Below, one piece after another: positions 53,631-63,382 of a DNA stretch of 64,000 nt. This DNA comes from Thermophagus sp052400625 (GTDB lineage Bacteria > Bacteroidota > Bacteroidia > Bacteroidales > Marinilabiliaceae), in assembly GCA_052400625.1 (NCBI GenBank), contig JBQTGH010000003.1; one strand, written 5' to 3'. The translations under genes were made by a program, and so were the position numbers. How positions within the stretch are numbered: position 1 is the stretch's first letter; every line of letters begins with the position of its first letter. The notes beneath the pieces are model-generated. The model saw only the letters and a list, made by a program, of their open reading frames with translations, was not told the origin of the DNA and searched no databases.

Positions 53631-56600
53631 TTAAAAGTTCACACTTAAACCAAAACTATAGACTGTGGAAAGTGGATAGACTGTACCACCTTGTTTTCCA
53701 ATACCCGCCGTTTCCGGATCCATCGTTTTAGTTAAATCAGTTATGGTCAGCAAATTTTCACCCGAAACATAAATTCTTAGGTTTTCCAACGAAATACGAT
53801 TAATCAGAACTTTCGGGAAAGTATATCCTAATTGCAGGTTTTTCAATCTCATGTATGATGCATCCTGCAAATACATAGTCTGAGTTTTATGGTTTTTGTT
53901 ATTAAATAACGGACGCGGATAGTAGGCATCAGTGTTCAGTCCTAATGGATGATTTGGGTCATCCCGGAAATAATCAAGGTGTTCTGTAAAGGCCGTTGAC
54001 CACCATTGACCACTTCCTGTGGCACCCCAGAAAACCATACTGTTTTCTCCCGGATAAAAATCACGTTTTAAAACGCCTTGCCAAAACATTTGCATATCGA
54101 AACCTTTCCATTCGGCATCAATAGTTATCCCGGTTAGATATCTTGGTGTATTGTTCCCTATCTTTTTAAGGTCGCCCATATCGTAAATGGTGTTTTCACC
54201 ATTATTAATTTTACCGTCATTATTAATATCTGCATACATAATGTCACCTGCGGCCCAGTTACTTCCCAGTGCATCCTGACCGCCATTGGGTAAAGATTCC
54301 AAGTGCTGTTGCATTTCCTCATCCGTCTTAGCGATACCAATGGTTGTATAACCGTAGATATTGCCGATATAATCGCCTTCCCTATATTTACTCAAACTAC
54401 CCGTTGGGTTACCATACTTCAAAATCTTTGTTCTGGAATCAGCAATACTCAACCTTGCTCCATACTTCAACTCTCCTATTTGATCTCTCCAAGACATTTC
54501 AAGTTCCCAGCCCAAAGTTTTTAGGTCGGTATTATTGGTTCTGGGCACATCTGTTCCAAGAATTGCCGGGAGTTCAATACCCGGTCCTACCATATCTTTA
54601 GTTCTCCTCTCGAAGTAGTCAAATGAACCCGTTAACCGATTTCTCAATGCCCCAAAATCAACTCCGATATTAGTGGTCTGAATTTTTTCCCATGTCAACC
54701 ATGAAGAAATTAAGCCAGGAGCCGATGCAGTATTGGCCTTGGCACCATTCACAATCCAGTATCCATCAGCAGAACCGGTTGGCAGTTTTTGATAAGTTGG
54801 GTACCAGCTTTCTGTATTTTGATTTGCCAATTCTCCGTAAGATGCCCTCAACTTAAAAGTACCAATGATATCTTCCAGATTTCCCCAGAAATCTTCACGT
54901 GCGATATTCCAACCCAATGAAGCGGAAGGGGTCCATGCCCAGCGTTTTTCAGCCCGAAATCGAGAGGAACCATCATATCTTAAATTAAATTCAGCAAGAT
55001 ATTTACCATTGAAATCGTAATTCAACCGGCCAAAAAAACCAGCGGTCTTCCATTCCTGATATTGTCCGCTAATAGACATATTGTCGTTATCGGTCGTCAA
55101 ATTCAAAATCGGCAAGTCAGTAGTAATCATATCTGTACGTTGTCCGCTCAAATCTCTGTACTTCATTTGTTCATACTGAAACCCCAATATTCCTGCAAAA
55201 TGGTGTCCACCTATTTGCTTTGAATAATTAGTGTAAATATTAGGATTTAAGAATGTGGATTTATAAGAGTATTCATAAACCTGATCATTATTGGGACTGG
55301 TAAGTGCCTTATAGGTATTTTCAGGATTGTCTGCATAGTGAGAATAGACTCTTTTTTGATCCCAGTGCGTCCAGTTATTACGGGTTCTAACATTCATTTC
55401 ACCAATAATATTCCAATCTTTAAGAGGGGTCAAAGTTGTTTTTACCTGTTGATACAAATCATCCTTCTGATCTTTATGACGACCCCCTTCCGACATGGTA
55501 AGTATGTAATTAATGTCGGCCATATAATAGCCATTAGGATCTTTTTTTGCTCTTACCGGACGAGCCCTACGTAGAATATGATCATAAAATCCTTCATTCA
55601 TATTGGTTGGACGTGCATACTCCGTACGAATAAACCGGCTAGAATAATCCACTTTGAGAATTTCAGTTAATTGAGCAGAGATTTTACCTGTTAACGAATA
55701 TCTGTCATATCCTTCCGTTCCATATCTCATGAAACCCTCTTCCGTCATATAATTCGTGGATAGATAATAAGTAAAATCGGAATTTCCTCCACTGATGCTA
55801 AAATTGTGTTCCTGAGAAGGCGACCATTTTTTATAATATTCATCCAACCAGTCGACGTTGGCATAGGTATAGTCATAGTTCCATTTTCCACCACTACCAA
55901 CATATGCCACATCGTTTGGATCTAACTCTCCATCATAATATTGCTTAACCAGTTGTTTATATTCCTCACTATATAGATGTGAGTTAGAAACATTAAAATT
56001 GGCATCATCATAAAAGTTTACAAACTCCCAGGAGCTTTGCATATCAGGCATCATGACCGGGGTTTTGTATCGAAAACTGTTATTGTAGTTAATGACAGTT
56101 TTCCCCTCTTTTCCGCTCTTGGTTGTAATAAGAACAACTCCGAAAGGCGCCCGCGATCCATAAATGGATGAGGCGGCAGCATCTTTCAATACCGATATAC
56201 TCTCAATATCTTGTGGATTGATGGTATTTATATCGCCCTCCATACCATCAATCAGGATCAAAGGATCTCCTTTTGATCCATCGCCGATGGTCCCTGTTCC
56301 TCTGATATTAATCGTTTTTGTAGCATCCAGTTCACCCCCGACACCACTATTATAGATATTAAGTCCAGGAATAACCCCCTGCAACGCGAGCACAGTGTTC
56401 GAGACCGGCCTTTCCTCCAAATCTTCTGCAGAAGCAGTTGCAACCGCACCAGTAACATTGATCTTTTTTTGGGTACCAAACCCCACTACAACAATCTCGT
56501 CCAAAGAAGAAGTGGTTGGCTCTAAAGACACATCAATAACAGACTGCCCGCCAACAACTATTTCCTGTGTTTCATAACCGATAAAAGAAAACACCAGCAC

Positions 56601-56885
56601 AGGATTCTCAGCCCCTGCAATATCCAGTACGTAACGACCGTCAACATCAGTGATGGTCCCCAATGTAGATCCTTTCACTACAATATTGACCCCCGGAACC
56701 GGATTCCCCATTTCGTCTGTGATCGTTCCACTAACTTGCGCCACCCCTTGAGGCACATTGGCATGAGAAATTGCTGTGATTGAAAAAGCAAAAAGAAATG
56801 TCAACAACAATAATGGCACCATATGGAAATGACCCCTAATAAGGCGCCCTATTATTTTCTCAGGATATAATTTAAATATTTTCAT
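53631..56885 (-). CDS. SusC/RagA-family TonB-dependent transporter
   Basis: 1084 residues. Signal peptide with a long N-terminal arm (VPLLLLTFLFAFSITAIS), a carboxypeptidase-like domain near 50-130 (GTITDEMGNPVPGVNIVVKG), the plug with TonB-type motif DEIVVVGFGTQKKINVTGAV, SISVLKDAAASSIYGSRAPF near 230, then the barrel ending VYPLSTVYSFGLSVNF. It imports oligosaccharides with SusD. First gene of the SusCD-GH43 operon, with 650 bases to the HTCS gene upstream, where its promoter must lie. Confidence 0.97.
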   Translation of the reverse strand: MKIFKLYPEKIIGRLIRGHFHMVPLLLLTFLFAFSITAISHANVPQGVAQVSGTITDEMGNPVPGVNIVVKGSTLGTITDVDGRYVLDIAGAENPVLVFSFIGYETQEIVVGGQSVIDVSLEPTTSSLDEIVVVGFGTQKKINVTGAVATASAEDLEERPVSNTVLALQGVIPGLNIYNSGVGGELDATKTINIRGTGTIGDGSKGDPLILIDGMEGDINTINPQDIESISVLKDAAASSIYGSRAPFGVVLITTKSGKEGKTVINYNNSFRYKTPVMMPDMQSSWEFVNFYDDANFNVSNSHLYSEEYKQLVKQYYDGELDPNDVAYVGSGGKWNYDYTYANVDWLDEYYKKWSPSQEHNFSISGGNSDFTYYLSTNYMTEEGFMRYGTEGYDRYSLTGKISAQLTEILKVDYSSRFIRTEYARPTNMNEGFYDHILRRARPVRAKKDPNGYYMADINYILTMSEGGRHKDQKDDLYQQVKTTLTPLKDWNIIGEMNVRTRNNWTHWDQKRVYSHYADNPENTYKALTSPNNDQVYEYSYKSTFLNPNIYTNYSKQIGGHHFAGILGFQYEQMKYRDLSGQRTDMITTDLPILNLTTDNDNMSISGQYQEWKTAGFFGRLNYDFNGKYLAEFNLRYDGSSRFRAEKRWAWTPSASLGWNIAREDFWGNLEDIIGTFKLRASYGELANQNTESWYPTYQKLPTGSADGYWIVNGAKANTASAPGLISSWLTWEKIQTTNIGVDFGALRNRLTGSFDYFERRTKDMVGPGIELPAILGTDVPRTNNTDLKTLGWELEMSWRDQIGELKYGARLSIADSRTKILKYGNPTGSLSKYREGDYIGNIYGYTTIGIAKTDEEMQQHLESLPNGGQDALGSNWAAGDIMYADINNDGKINNGENTIYDMGDLKKIGNNTPRYLTGITIDAEWKGFDMQMFWQGVLKRDFYPGENSMVFWGATGSGQWWSTAFTEHLDYFRDDPNHPLGLNTDAYYPRPLFNNKNHKTQTMYLQDASYMRLKNLQLGYTFPKVLINRISLENLRIYVSGENLLTITDLTKTMDPETAGIGKQGGTVYPLSTVYSFGLSVNF

Positions 56886-57535
56886 ACCTAAAATTTTATT
56901 TTAACAGATGAAGAAAATTGGCTAATTCAATTTCCGGACATATCAATACCGCATGGCACTAATAACCGCACACTCAATTCAATTCATCTACATAATTGAT
57001 TAATAGCTTTTAAACGAAGTAAGCTTTGTCAATAATTAAGGGATTTTGGCAGCCCCCATATAGCTGAAATATTCTTAGTCCATCAAATTGGCACTAAGGC
57101 AAGTCCCCTTTGAAGAAATTGTCGTTTCAGTGTTCTTTCCATAGCTAAAATCTTAATTGTTAAACTCATTAAACCAATTCACAATGCATTTTTTAATACA
57201 CACTCAATGTTTGTTTACAAATCCTAAACAATGTCAAAACTACGGAAAGAGCTACCACAACTATTTCAAAAACCCAACATATGCTATCACTATTTCACAT
57301 TCGATGTAAATAATTAAAAAAACAATGCAATTTTTTCGAAAAAACAGAAACAACAGACCACATACATAGCTATAATACAACTACATAACAAAACAATACA
57401 GATTTATTAACACTCCCATCCAACAATAAAAAAGCCACCTGAACACTCTTAAAATGAGCAGGTGGCATAAAACGACAAATAACTCTGTATAAACTACTTA
57501 ATAGAAAACAGAAATTTCATTATAAAAGTAGCGCA
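56886..57535. other. Gap between the HTCS gene and susC
   Basis: 650 bases, AT-rich, holding the HTCS terminator and probably the susC promoter with the HTCS binding site. I could not pick a good minus-strand TAnnTTTG box. No gene. Confidence 0.45.
57426..57466 (-). terminator. Terminator of the HTCS gene
   Basis: On the minus strand GCCACCTG pairs with CAGGTGGC around an 17-base loop, then TTTTTTATTG. About 70 bases past the HTCS stop codon. Confidence 0.85.
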
Positions 57536-60500
57536 CTATTCCTTTATCTTCTTATTCTCAAACAATTTAACATATTCGGACGGAGTACAATTGTATTGCT
57601 CTTTAAAACATCTGGAGAAATAGGACGGACTGGAAAAACCAACCATATAAATTATTTCCGAAATTGATCTTTTGTTTTGCGCCAATAGACTGGCCGCAAT
57701 TTTCAATCGTTGAACCCTTATGAATTCTTTTGCAGTAAATCCTGTTAACGCTTTAATTTTTCGATAGGTTTGATTGGGAGTAAGAGACAATTTTTCACTC
57801 AACTTTTCGACATCCAAGTCAGGGTCGTCCACATTTTCGTCAATAACCTTAACTGCTTTCTTCAAAAACTCTTCGTCCAGAGATGACAGGGTTATTTTTT
57901 CCGGTTCCAGAAGTCTAGAAGCCATAAATTTCTCTCTGTTTTCACCTCTTGTTTTAATAATATTTATCACCTTCAAACGAAGAGATGCCATATTAAAAGG
58001 CTTGTAAATGTAATCGACAGCCCCCAGACGCAGTCCCTCCAATTCATCTTCGCGTAAGGTTTTGGCCGTAAGAAAAATCAACGGAATATGAGACGTTTCC
58101 AGATCGCTGCGTAACAAACGTGCCAATTCAAACCCATCCATACCAGGCATCATCACATCGGAGATAATGATATCAGGAGCGTTTTTACGGGCTAAATCAA
58201 AGGCTTCTTTTCCGTTCATTGCCGTAGAAATATTGAAATGCTCGGATAACCCTTCCTTGATAAAGTTGCTCATATCAATATCATCCTCCACCAAAAGCAC
58301 CTCAGTCGTTGGTTCATTAGAGTGTATTGATTCTCTATCCTGGTTCTTTACTTCCACAGCATCAACATCCTCCTTTTTAACGGGTAAAATGAATGCTGCT
58401 TCATTGTCTACAGAAGTATTAGTTCCCAATCCCCGACTTTCAGTCTTAGTCAAATCCATGGGAATAAAGATCCTGAAACAACTCCCTACACCGGGTTCAC
58501 TATCAACTTCAATTGTTCCACCGTGTTGTTCAACAAATATCTTTGACAAATAGAGCCCAATGCCACCAGTGGTTTGTGTGCCTTTTTTAGGAATTTGATA
58601 AAAACTCTCAAAGATCCGATCCTGCTGATCGACAGAGATGCCAATACCATTATCTTTTACCTCGACAAAAAAGGAATTTGTCCTTTCTTCCTTTCTTTCT
58701 AAAATCCCGGCCTTCAGCGAAATCTCTGCACGATCATCTGAATATTTAAATGCATTGGATAAAAGGTTATAAAGCACCTTTTCTATTTTATCACGATCGA
58801 TCCATGCAAAAATTTCTGAAGGATCAAATTCAACAGAAAAATTGATTTTTCTTGATCGGGCCATGGAACGGAATGTTTCATGCATTTCCGTTAAAATGTT
58901 AACGACATTCACTTTTTGAAGCGACAGTTCCATTTTCCCCTCTTCTACTTTTCTGAATTCCATGAGCTGATTAACCAAACGTAACAATTTCTCAGTATTA
59001 CGTTTTATTCGCTCTATGGACTTTCGTGTCTGAGAAGACAAGTCGGCGTTTTGGAGCAGTTCTTCAGATGGTCCCAAAATAAGAGTTAACGGTGTCCTAA
59101 ACTCATGGGTGATATTGGTAAAGAAATTCATTTTGTGCTGGTATACCTCACGATCCTTTTCATGATGCACCTTAGCAAGCAAAAGACGACTTTTTACCTG
59201 CGCTTTTATTATGGAATATTGATTAAAAAAATAAAGCAGCCCCACGAGTACCAAGGCATAAATAACATAAGCCCACGGTGTCAGCCACAAAGGAGGAGTA
59301 ATTATTACATTCAACGTTGCAGGATTTGGACTTTCTGCTCCCAAACTATTTTTGGCTTTTACTTTTAACAGGTATCTGCCGGGAGGAACATTTGTATAGG
59401 TGGCAGTGTTCCTTCCTCCCACATCATTCCATGCTTTGTCAAACCCCTCTAATATATATGAATAGGAATTCTTGTCAGGACTTTTGTAATCCATCGCCGA
59501 AAAAGCAAAAGTAAAGACCCTGTCTTTATAGGACAAAACAAGAGTATCTGAATAAGTAATGCTATTGATCTGCATGTCCTGATGCCCCATCTTCATCACA
59601 TCATTAATACTTTTATTAAAAACGAGAAGATCCGTAATCCTGATCTCAGGGGGGCGCGAATGGCTGTTTAAATCATCCTCATCAAAAACCACAAATCCAT
59701 GTCTTCCCCCCAGCAACAATTTTCCTCGAGCATCTCTGAAAGCTGAGTTTCTCTCAATACCCAGATGCAAATATTCTTTCATATAATATTCGTCGACAAT
59801 TTCCTCTCTCGAATAGTCAAACCTGACCAATACATCATAAAACCCTATTAACAATTGAGAACTGTCGCCTTCAAGAATATTCATAACCAAGGAACTGCTC
59901 AAATTATTGATGTCCGGAAACCTTTTAAATGAAATGAATCGTTCGCCATCCGGCTTAATTTCTTCAAGCAATTTGTTCAGCCCAGTATTGGTGCCAATCC
60001 AAAGATTCCCCTTATCATCTTCATGCAGACAATTGACCACATTGTCGTTGATAGAATTCTCCTCCTTGCTGGCATAAAAACTTTGAAACTCCTTTTTTAT
60101 CGGGTCAAATCGACTTAATCCTTTTTGTGTGGCAATCCACACGATGCCCCGACGATCTTCCAATATATCCCGAATATTGTTGTCGGCCAACTCAGTTTCG
60201 GCAGCTAAATAATTTTCAATACTAACGACCTTTCCGTCTGCCATTCTAACCATTGAAAATCCATTCTGCATAGTCCCCAGCCATACTATATCGGGAAATT
60301 TTTTAGACGGATGCAAACAATTAACCTTATTCCCGGAAATTTTAGGAGAGGTTTGGCTGTTAAAAAACTGAAATGAATTGGGCTTTTCTTTGGCCAGGGC
60401 ATCGTTCGAATAAAAAAGAAGACCTGCATCGTCGGTACCCACCCAAAGACCTGATTGGGTAGAACAGAGGGAAAGGACCAAATTGGATTTAAACAAATAA

Positions 60501-61717
60501 CCGTTAAAACGATATTCCAAATTGGTAATTTTCCGATCACCTAAATATTGATCTCCCTCATAATTAAAAGATGTTAGTCCATCTGAACACCCTACCCACA
60601 GCTGATTTTCGCTCGTACTGGAGAATGCTTTAACAATGCTAAGTTCAGAGTTGGTTGTTCCCGTACCTAAAGTCGAATAAAAACTCATGCCGTTCTTAAC
60701 CACAGATGCCTTATTTATTTTAGCACTACCTACCCATAAAACACCTGAGCGATCAACATACAGAGCAGTAATGTTATTGTCAGAAATAGCATAAGGATCC
60801 GATGCATCACTTCGGAAATTAACAAACCTTGCACTTGAAGGGGGCTGGTTTTGCTCACTCCTTTCAAGTAATGAAATACCTGCGTTCCATGTACCGATCC
60901 ATAAGTCTCCAAATTGATCATAAAACAAACGATAAACATCATTGGAACTTATACTTCCTTCTCTTTCATCGGCTTGATAGTGTTGAAACCGAATACTGTC
61001 CATATCAAAATGAGCTATCATTTTGCAGACTCCGCCCCCCCAAGTACCAATCCATAAGTCGCCCTGATCAGAAGTTTCCAGTTGAGTAATGACGTGATGA
61101 GGCACAGAACGTGATGGATTCACCGCATCAGGCAAATATCGTTTAAACGATTTGCTTTCGGCATTCAACTTGACAAGCCCCCGGTAGGTTGCTACCCAAA
61201 ACTCATTCCTATGAACCTCTAAAATATCACTTATAACATCATTGGGCAGATAAGATATACGTTGACCACTTTTCGGCTTAAACATGAAAAGACCATTACT
61301 CCACGTCCCGACCCAAATATTAAATTGTGAATCTTCATAAAGAGATATGATGCGACTTCCAAAATCAAAGACTTCAATTTTTCCTGTAACGGGATTAAGT
61401 TTATTCAATCCGTCTGAAGTACCTATCCAAATGTTTCCATCATGGTCTTCCAGAAGCGACACCACTTCTTTATTGCTCAAACCATTTGGATTATTAATTC
61501 CCGAGGTATAAATCTCACACTCATACCCATCGAAACGAGTAAGCCCGTTCCAGGTCCCGACCCATATAAAACCTTTGCGATCCTGGATAATTACATTGGC
61601 CTTACTTCCACTAAAACCATCCTCTATGGAATAAGAATCAAAATATATGTTTTTCTGCGAATAGCTTTTCGCACAAAACATGATTGAAATCATCAACAAA
61701 ACAAATCCCCGCCTCAT
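57536..61717 (-). CDS. Hybrid two-component system regulator (HTCS) of the PUL
   Basis: 1393 residues from the ATG at 61717, which opens a signal peptide (MRRGFVLLMISIMFCAKSYS); an ATG 8 codons upstream is possible. About 14 beta-propeller repeats (VIIQDRKGFIWVGTWNGLTR, DHDGNIWIGTSDGLNKL and so on) form the periplasmic sensor, then a Y_Y_Y domain (YILEGFDKAWNDVGGRNTAT). One membrane helix near 825 (YVIYALVLVGLLYFF), His near 871 (NITHEFRTPLTLILG), HATPase with DNGIGIS, a receiver with Asp near 1187 (DVMMPGMDGFELA), and an AraC domain (ISEIIYMVGFSSPSYFSRCF). It senses the released oligosaccharide and activates the PUL. Confidence 0.97.
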   Translation of the reverse strand: MRRGFVLLMISIMFCAKSYSQKNIYFDSYSIEDGFSGSKANVIIQDRKGFIWVGTWNGLTRFDGYECEIYTSGINNPNGLSNKEVVSLLEDHDGNIWIGTSDGLNKLNPVTGKIEVFDFGSRIISLYEDSQFNIWVGTWSNGLFMFKPKSGQRISYLPNDVISDILEVHRNEFWVATYRGLVKLNAESKSFKRYLPDAVNPSRSVPHHVITQLETSDQGDLWIGTWGGGVCKMIAHFDMDSIRFQHYQADEREGSISSNDVYRLFYDQFGDLWIGTWNAGISLLERSEQNQPPSSARFVNFRSDASDPYAISDNNITALYVDRSGVLWVGSAKINKASVVKNGMSFYSTLGTGTTNSELSIVKAFSSTSENQLWVGCSDGLTSFNYEGDQYLGDRKITNLEYRFNGYLFKSNLVLSLCSTQSGLWVGTDDAGLLFYSNDALAKEKPNSFQFFNSQTSPKISGNKVNCLHPSKKFPDIVWLGTMQNGFSMVRMADGKVVSIENYLAAETELADNNIRDILEDRRGIVWIATQKGLSRFDPIKKEFQSFYASKEENSINDNVVNCLHEDDKGNLWIGTNTGLNKLLEEIKPDGERFISFKRFPDINNLSSSLVMNILEGDSSQLLIGFYDVLVRFDYSREEIVDEYYMKEYLHLGIERNSAFRDARGKLLLGGRHGFVVFDEDDLNSHSRPPEIRITDLLVFNKSINDVMKMGHQDMQINSITYSDTLVLSYKDRVFTFAFSAMDYKSPDKNSYSYILEGFDKAWNDVGGRNTATYTNVPPGRYLLKVKAKNSLGAESPNPATLNVIITPPLWLTPWAYVIYALVLVGLLYFFNQYSIIKAQVKSRLLLAKVHHEKDREVYQHKMNFFTNITHEFRTPLTLILGPSEELLQNADLSSQTRKSIERIKRNTEKLLRLVNQLMEFRKVEEGKMELSLQKVNVVNILTEMHETFRSMARSRKINFSVEFDPSEIFAWIDRDKIEKVLYNLLSNAFKYSDDRAEISLKAGILERKEERTNSFFVEVKDNGIGISVDQQDRIFESFYQIPKKGTQTTGGIGLYLSKIFVEQHGGTIEVDSEPGVGSCFRIFIPMDLTKTESRGLGTNTSVDNEAAFILPVKKEDVDAVEVKNQDRESIHSNEPTTEVLLVEDDIDMSNFIKEGLSEHFNISTAMNGKEAFDLARKNAPDIIISDVMMPGMDGFELARLLRSDLETSHIPLIFLTAKTLREDELEGLRLGAVDYIYKPFNMASLRLKVINIIKTRGENREKFMASRLLEPEKITLSSLDEEFLKKAVKVIDENVDDPDLDVEKLSEKLSLTPNQTYRKIKALTGFTAKEFIRVQRLKIAASLLAQNKRSISEIIYMVGFSSPSYFSRCFKEQYNCTPSEYVKLFENKKIKE

Positions 61718-61786
61718 AATATCTATCGATAAATTATCCACTTCTCAAAGAAACAAGTTAATCCCGAAAAACCCTTTGCTTGGCAA

Positions 61787-63091
61787 TTAATAATTGGCTA
61801 TTTTGATTTTGGAATAAAAATTTGTGTAATGAATATACTTTTCATTTTCCATCCATAGCACAAAAGAATCATTATCATCACCACCCCATGGCACAACCGG
61901 ACGAACCTGATCATAATTGGAATTTTGAGTGATTGCTGAATGCCTCCATTCGTTATTTTCAGTCTTATACCATTTCTCGATTTCAAAAATTCCATTCACT
62001 TCGCGAGATAAAAAAACCGTCGAAACATCTCCTTGGCGAATAGCGAGTCCGCCGGAATAGTGAGGTTCACGCTCCTTTTTACCTGCCTGCGTCTGCGGAA
62101 ACCATTTGCCGGAATGACAAAGTTCATCATCATCCCAGCTTCGACCATTGTATCTAGCATAGTGATAGATATGATCCTCTTCAGACGGATATCTTGCATA
62201 AGCAATAACAGGATATCCTTTTTCATCAGCTTTGATGTCGTAGACCCAAGCTCTTCCGTGCTTTGAATTTCCCTGATAGACCAAAGTGGCGTCACTTGGT
62301 TCGAAAGGCAAACTATCGATAGAACAAATCAATGATCCATCCACCCTATAAAATCCACCATCTTCATAGTAGGCATAATAAATGCTGTTGGAAGGCTCCT
62401 TACGAGGATGACCATCGGTAAAAGCCATATGAATCCGTTTTTCCCCATCAGAAAAATACTTCACATAAGGTCTATTTCCCGGATCAAACGGCTGAGGACA
62501 AACAACCACCCTGCTCTTACTCCAACTTTCACCCTGATTATCACTCCATATCATCACCGGTTTAAAACCCATCCAACGGCCAAAAAGAAATATACGATTA
62601 TTCTCCTTGGAAAGCATGAATGGATTGGCATACGTGTATCGTGGTGCGCCATATTGAGCTTCTTCTTTTTCATTTTTGATCTCAATCTTCCGAGGTTTTT
62701 CCCACGTCTTAATATCACCCGGATGTTTCGTTTTTGCCATATAGAGATCCTGATTATGGTGACGGGTATAGAAAGAAAGAATTTTGCCATCAGGGAGTTC
62801 CAGAAATGCAGGATTATTATGATCATCAAATTCCAATTGAGGATGAATTACACCTTTTTCTATTTTCCCATCTTGTTGATCATAAGCAAAAGCCACAATG
62901 GAACCATCCGATGATACTCCACCTCCTATTATCTTTGATTCTCCCAAAAACGCCAACTGAATGGAACGTGGATCTGAAAACCAGCACCATGCAGCGTCGT
63001 TTTCAAGGATTTGAATATTACTTTCACTGACCCGACAACCATAACCAAAAAACAACAATAAACCAATCAGTAAATTATAACCTTTTTTCAT
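61787..63091 (-). CDS. BNR_4-family lipoprotein, polysaccharide lyase candidate
   Basis: 434 residues. Lipoprotein signal ending FGYGC (Cys19). A seven-bladed propeller of BNR type: WCWFSDPRSIQLAF near 35, GGVSSDGSIVAFAYDQQDGK, FDDHNNPAFLELPDGKILSF, RHHNQDLYMAKTK, APRYTYANPFML. His91 and His111/112, about 20 residues apart, match the paired histidines conserved in BNR_4 ulvan lyases (PL24/PL25 type). That suggests lyase rather than sialidase action; this is inference. It is followed by the HTCS gene on the same strand. The ATG is at the edge of a worn 101-bp repeat (locus G). Confidence 0.8.
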   Translation of the reverse strand: MKKGYNLLIGLLLFFGYGCRVSESNIQILENDAAWCWFSDPRSIQLAFLGESKIIGGGVSSDGSIVAFAYDQQDGKIEKGVIHPQLEFDDHNNPAFLELPDGKILSFYTRHHNQDLYMAKTKHPGDIKTWEKPRKIEIKNEKEEAQYGAPRYTYANPFMLSKENNRIFLFGRWMGFKPVMIWSDNQGESWSKSRVVVCPQPFDPGNRPYVKYFSDGEKRIHMAFTDGHPRKEPSNSIYYAYYEDGGFYRVDGSLICSIDSLPFEPSDATLVYQGNSKHGRAWVYDIKADEKGYPVIAYARYPSEEDHIYHYARYNGRSWDDDELCHSGKWFPQTQAGKKEREPHYSGGLAIRQGDVSTVFLSREVNGIFEIEKWYKTENNEWRHSAITQNSNYDQVRPVVPWGGDDNDSFVLWMENEKYIHYTNFYSKIKIANY

Positions 63092-63170
63092 CAGTAAAAA
63101 TTTTTGTTAAAGGGGATCTGCTTGGCCTTCGTTTACATCCATTCCTTTTAGATAGCTTTTCGTGCCAATC
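63085..63170 (-). repeat. Worn 101-bp repeat, locus G, at the BNR_4 gene start
   Basis: On the minus strand GATTGGCACGAAAAGC, GGATGTAAACGAAGG and AATTTTTACTGATGAAA; these match the core words of the other copies. The ATG at 63091 falls at the standard position. Spacing is poor and the GTTCCAT arm is lost, so the assignment is weaker than for the others. Confidence 0.5.
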
Positions 63171-63382
63171 GATTCCCATCATAAAATATTCAATTTATAT
63201 CATTATCATTGATTGAATGAAACACGCATCATTGAGTTCTGTATCTGTTTTTTCTCCGAATGTTCGAAAAAAGCAGTAAACCCCAATATCCTACTCATTT
63301 CACAAAATTATCAATTCCGGCACATTTCCCTATGCATGTCAACTTCAATAATTCAGCATTTAAAGAAACAATATCTAACCAG
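63092..63382. other. Gap between the GH2 and BNR_4 genes
   Basis: 291 bases holding the worn repeat and AT-rich sequence. No other signal. Confidence 0.4.

Noticed and set aside
63085..63091. Sialidase call for the BNR_4 protein
   Set aside because: No Asp-box (SxDxGxTW) set and no Arg triad; only one DNQGESW-like turn. The BNR_4 pattern fits better.
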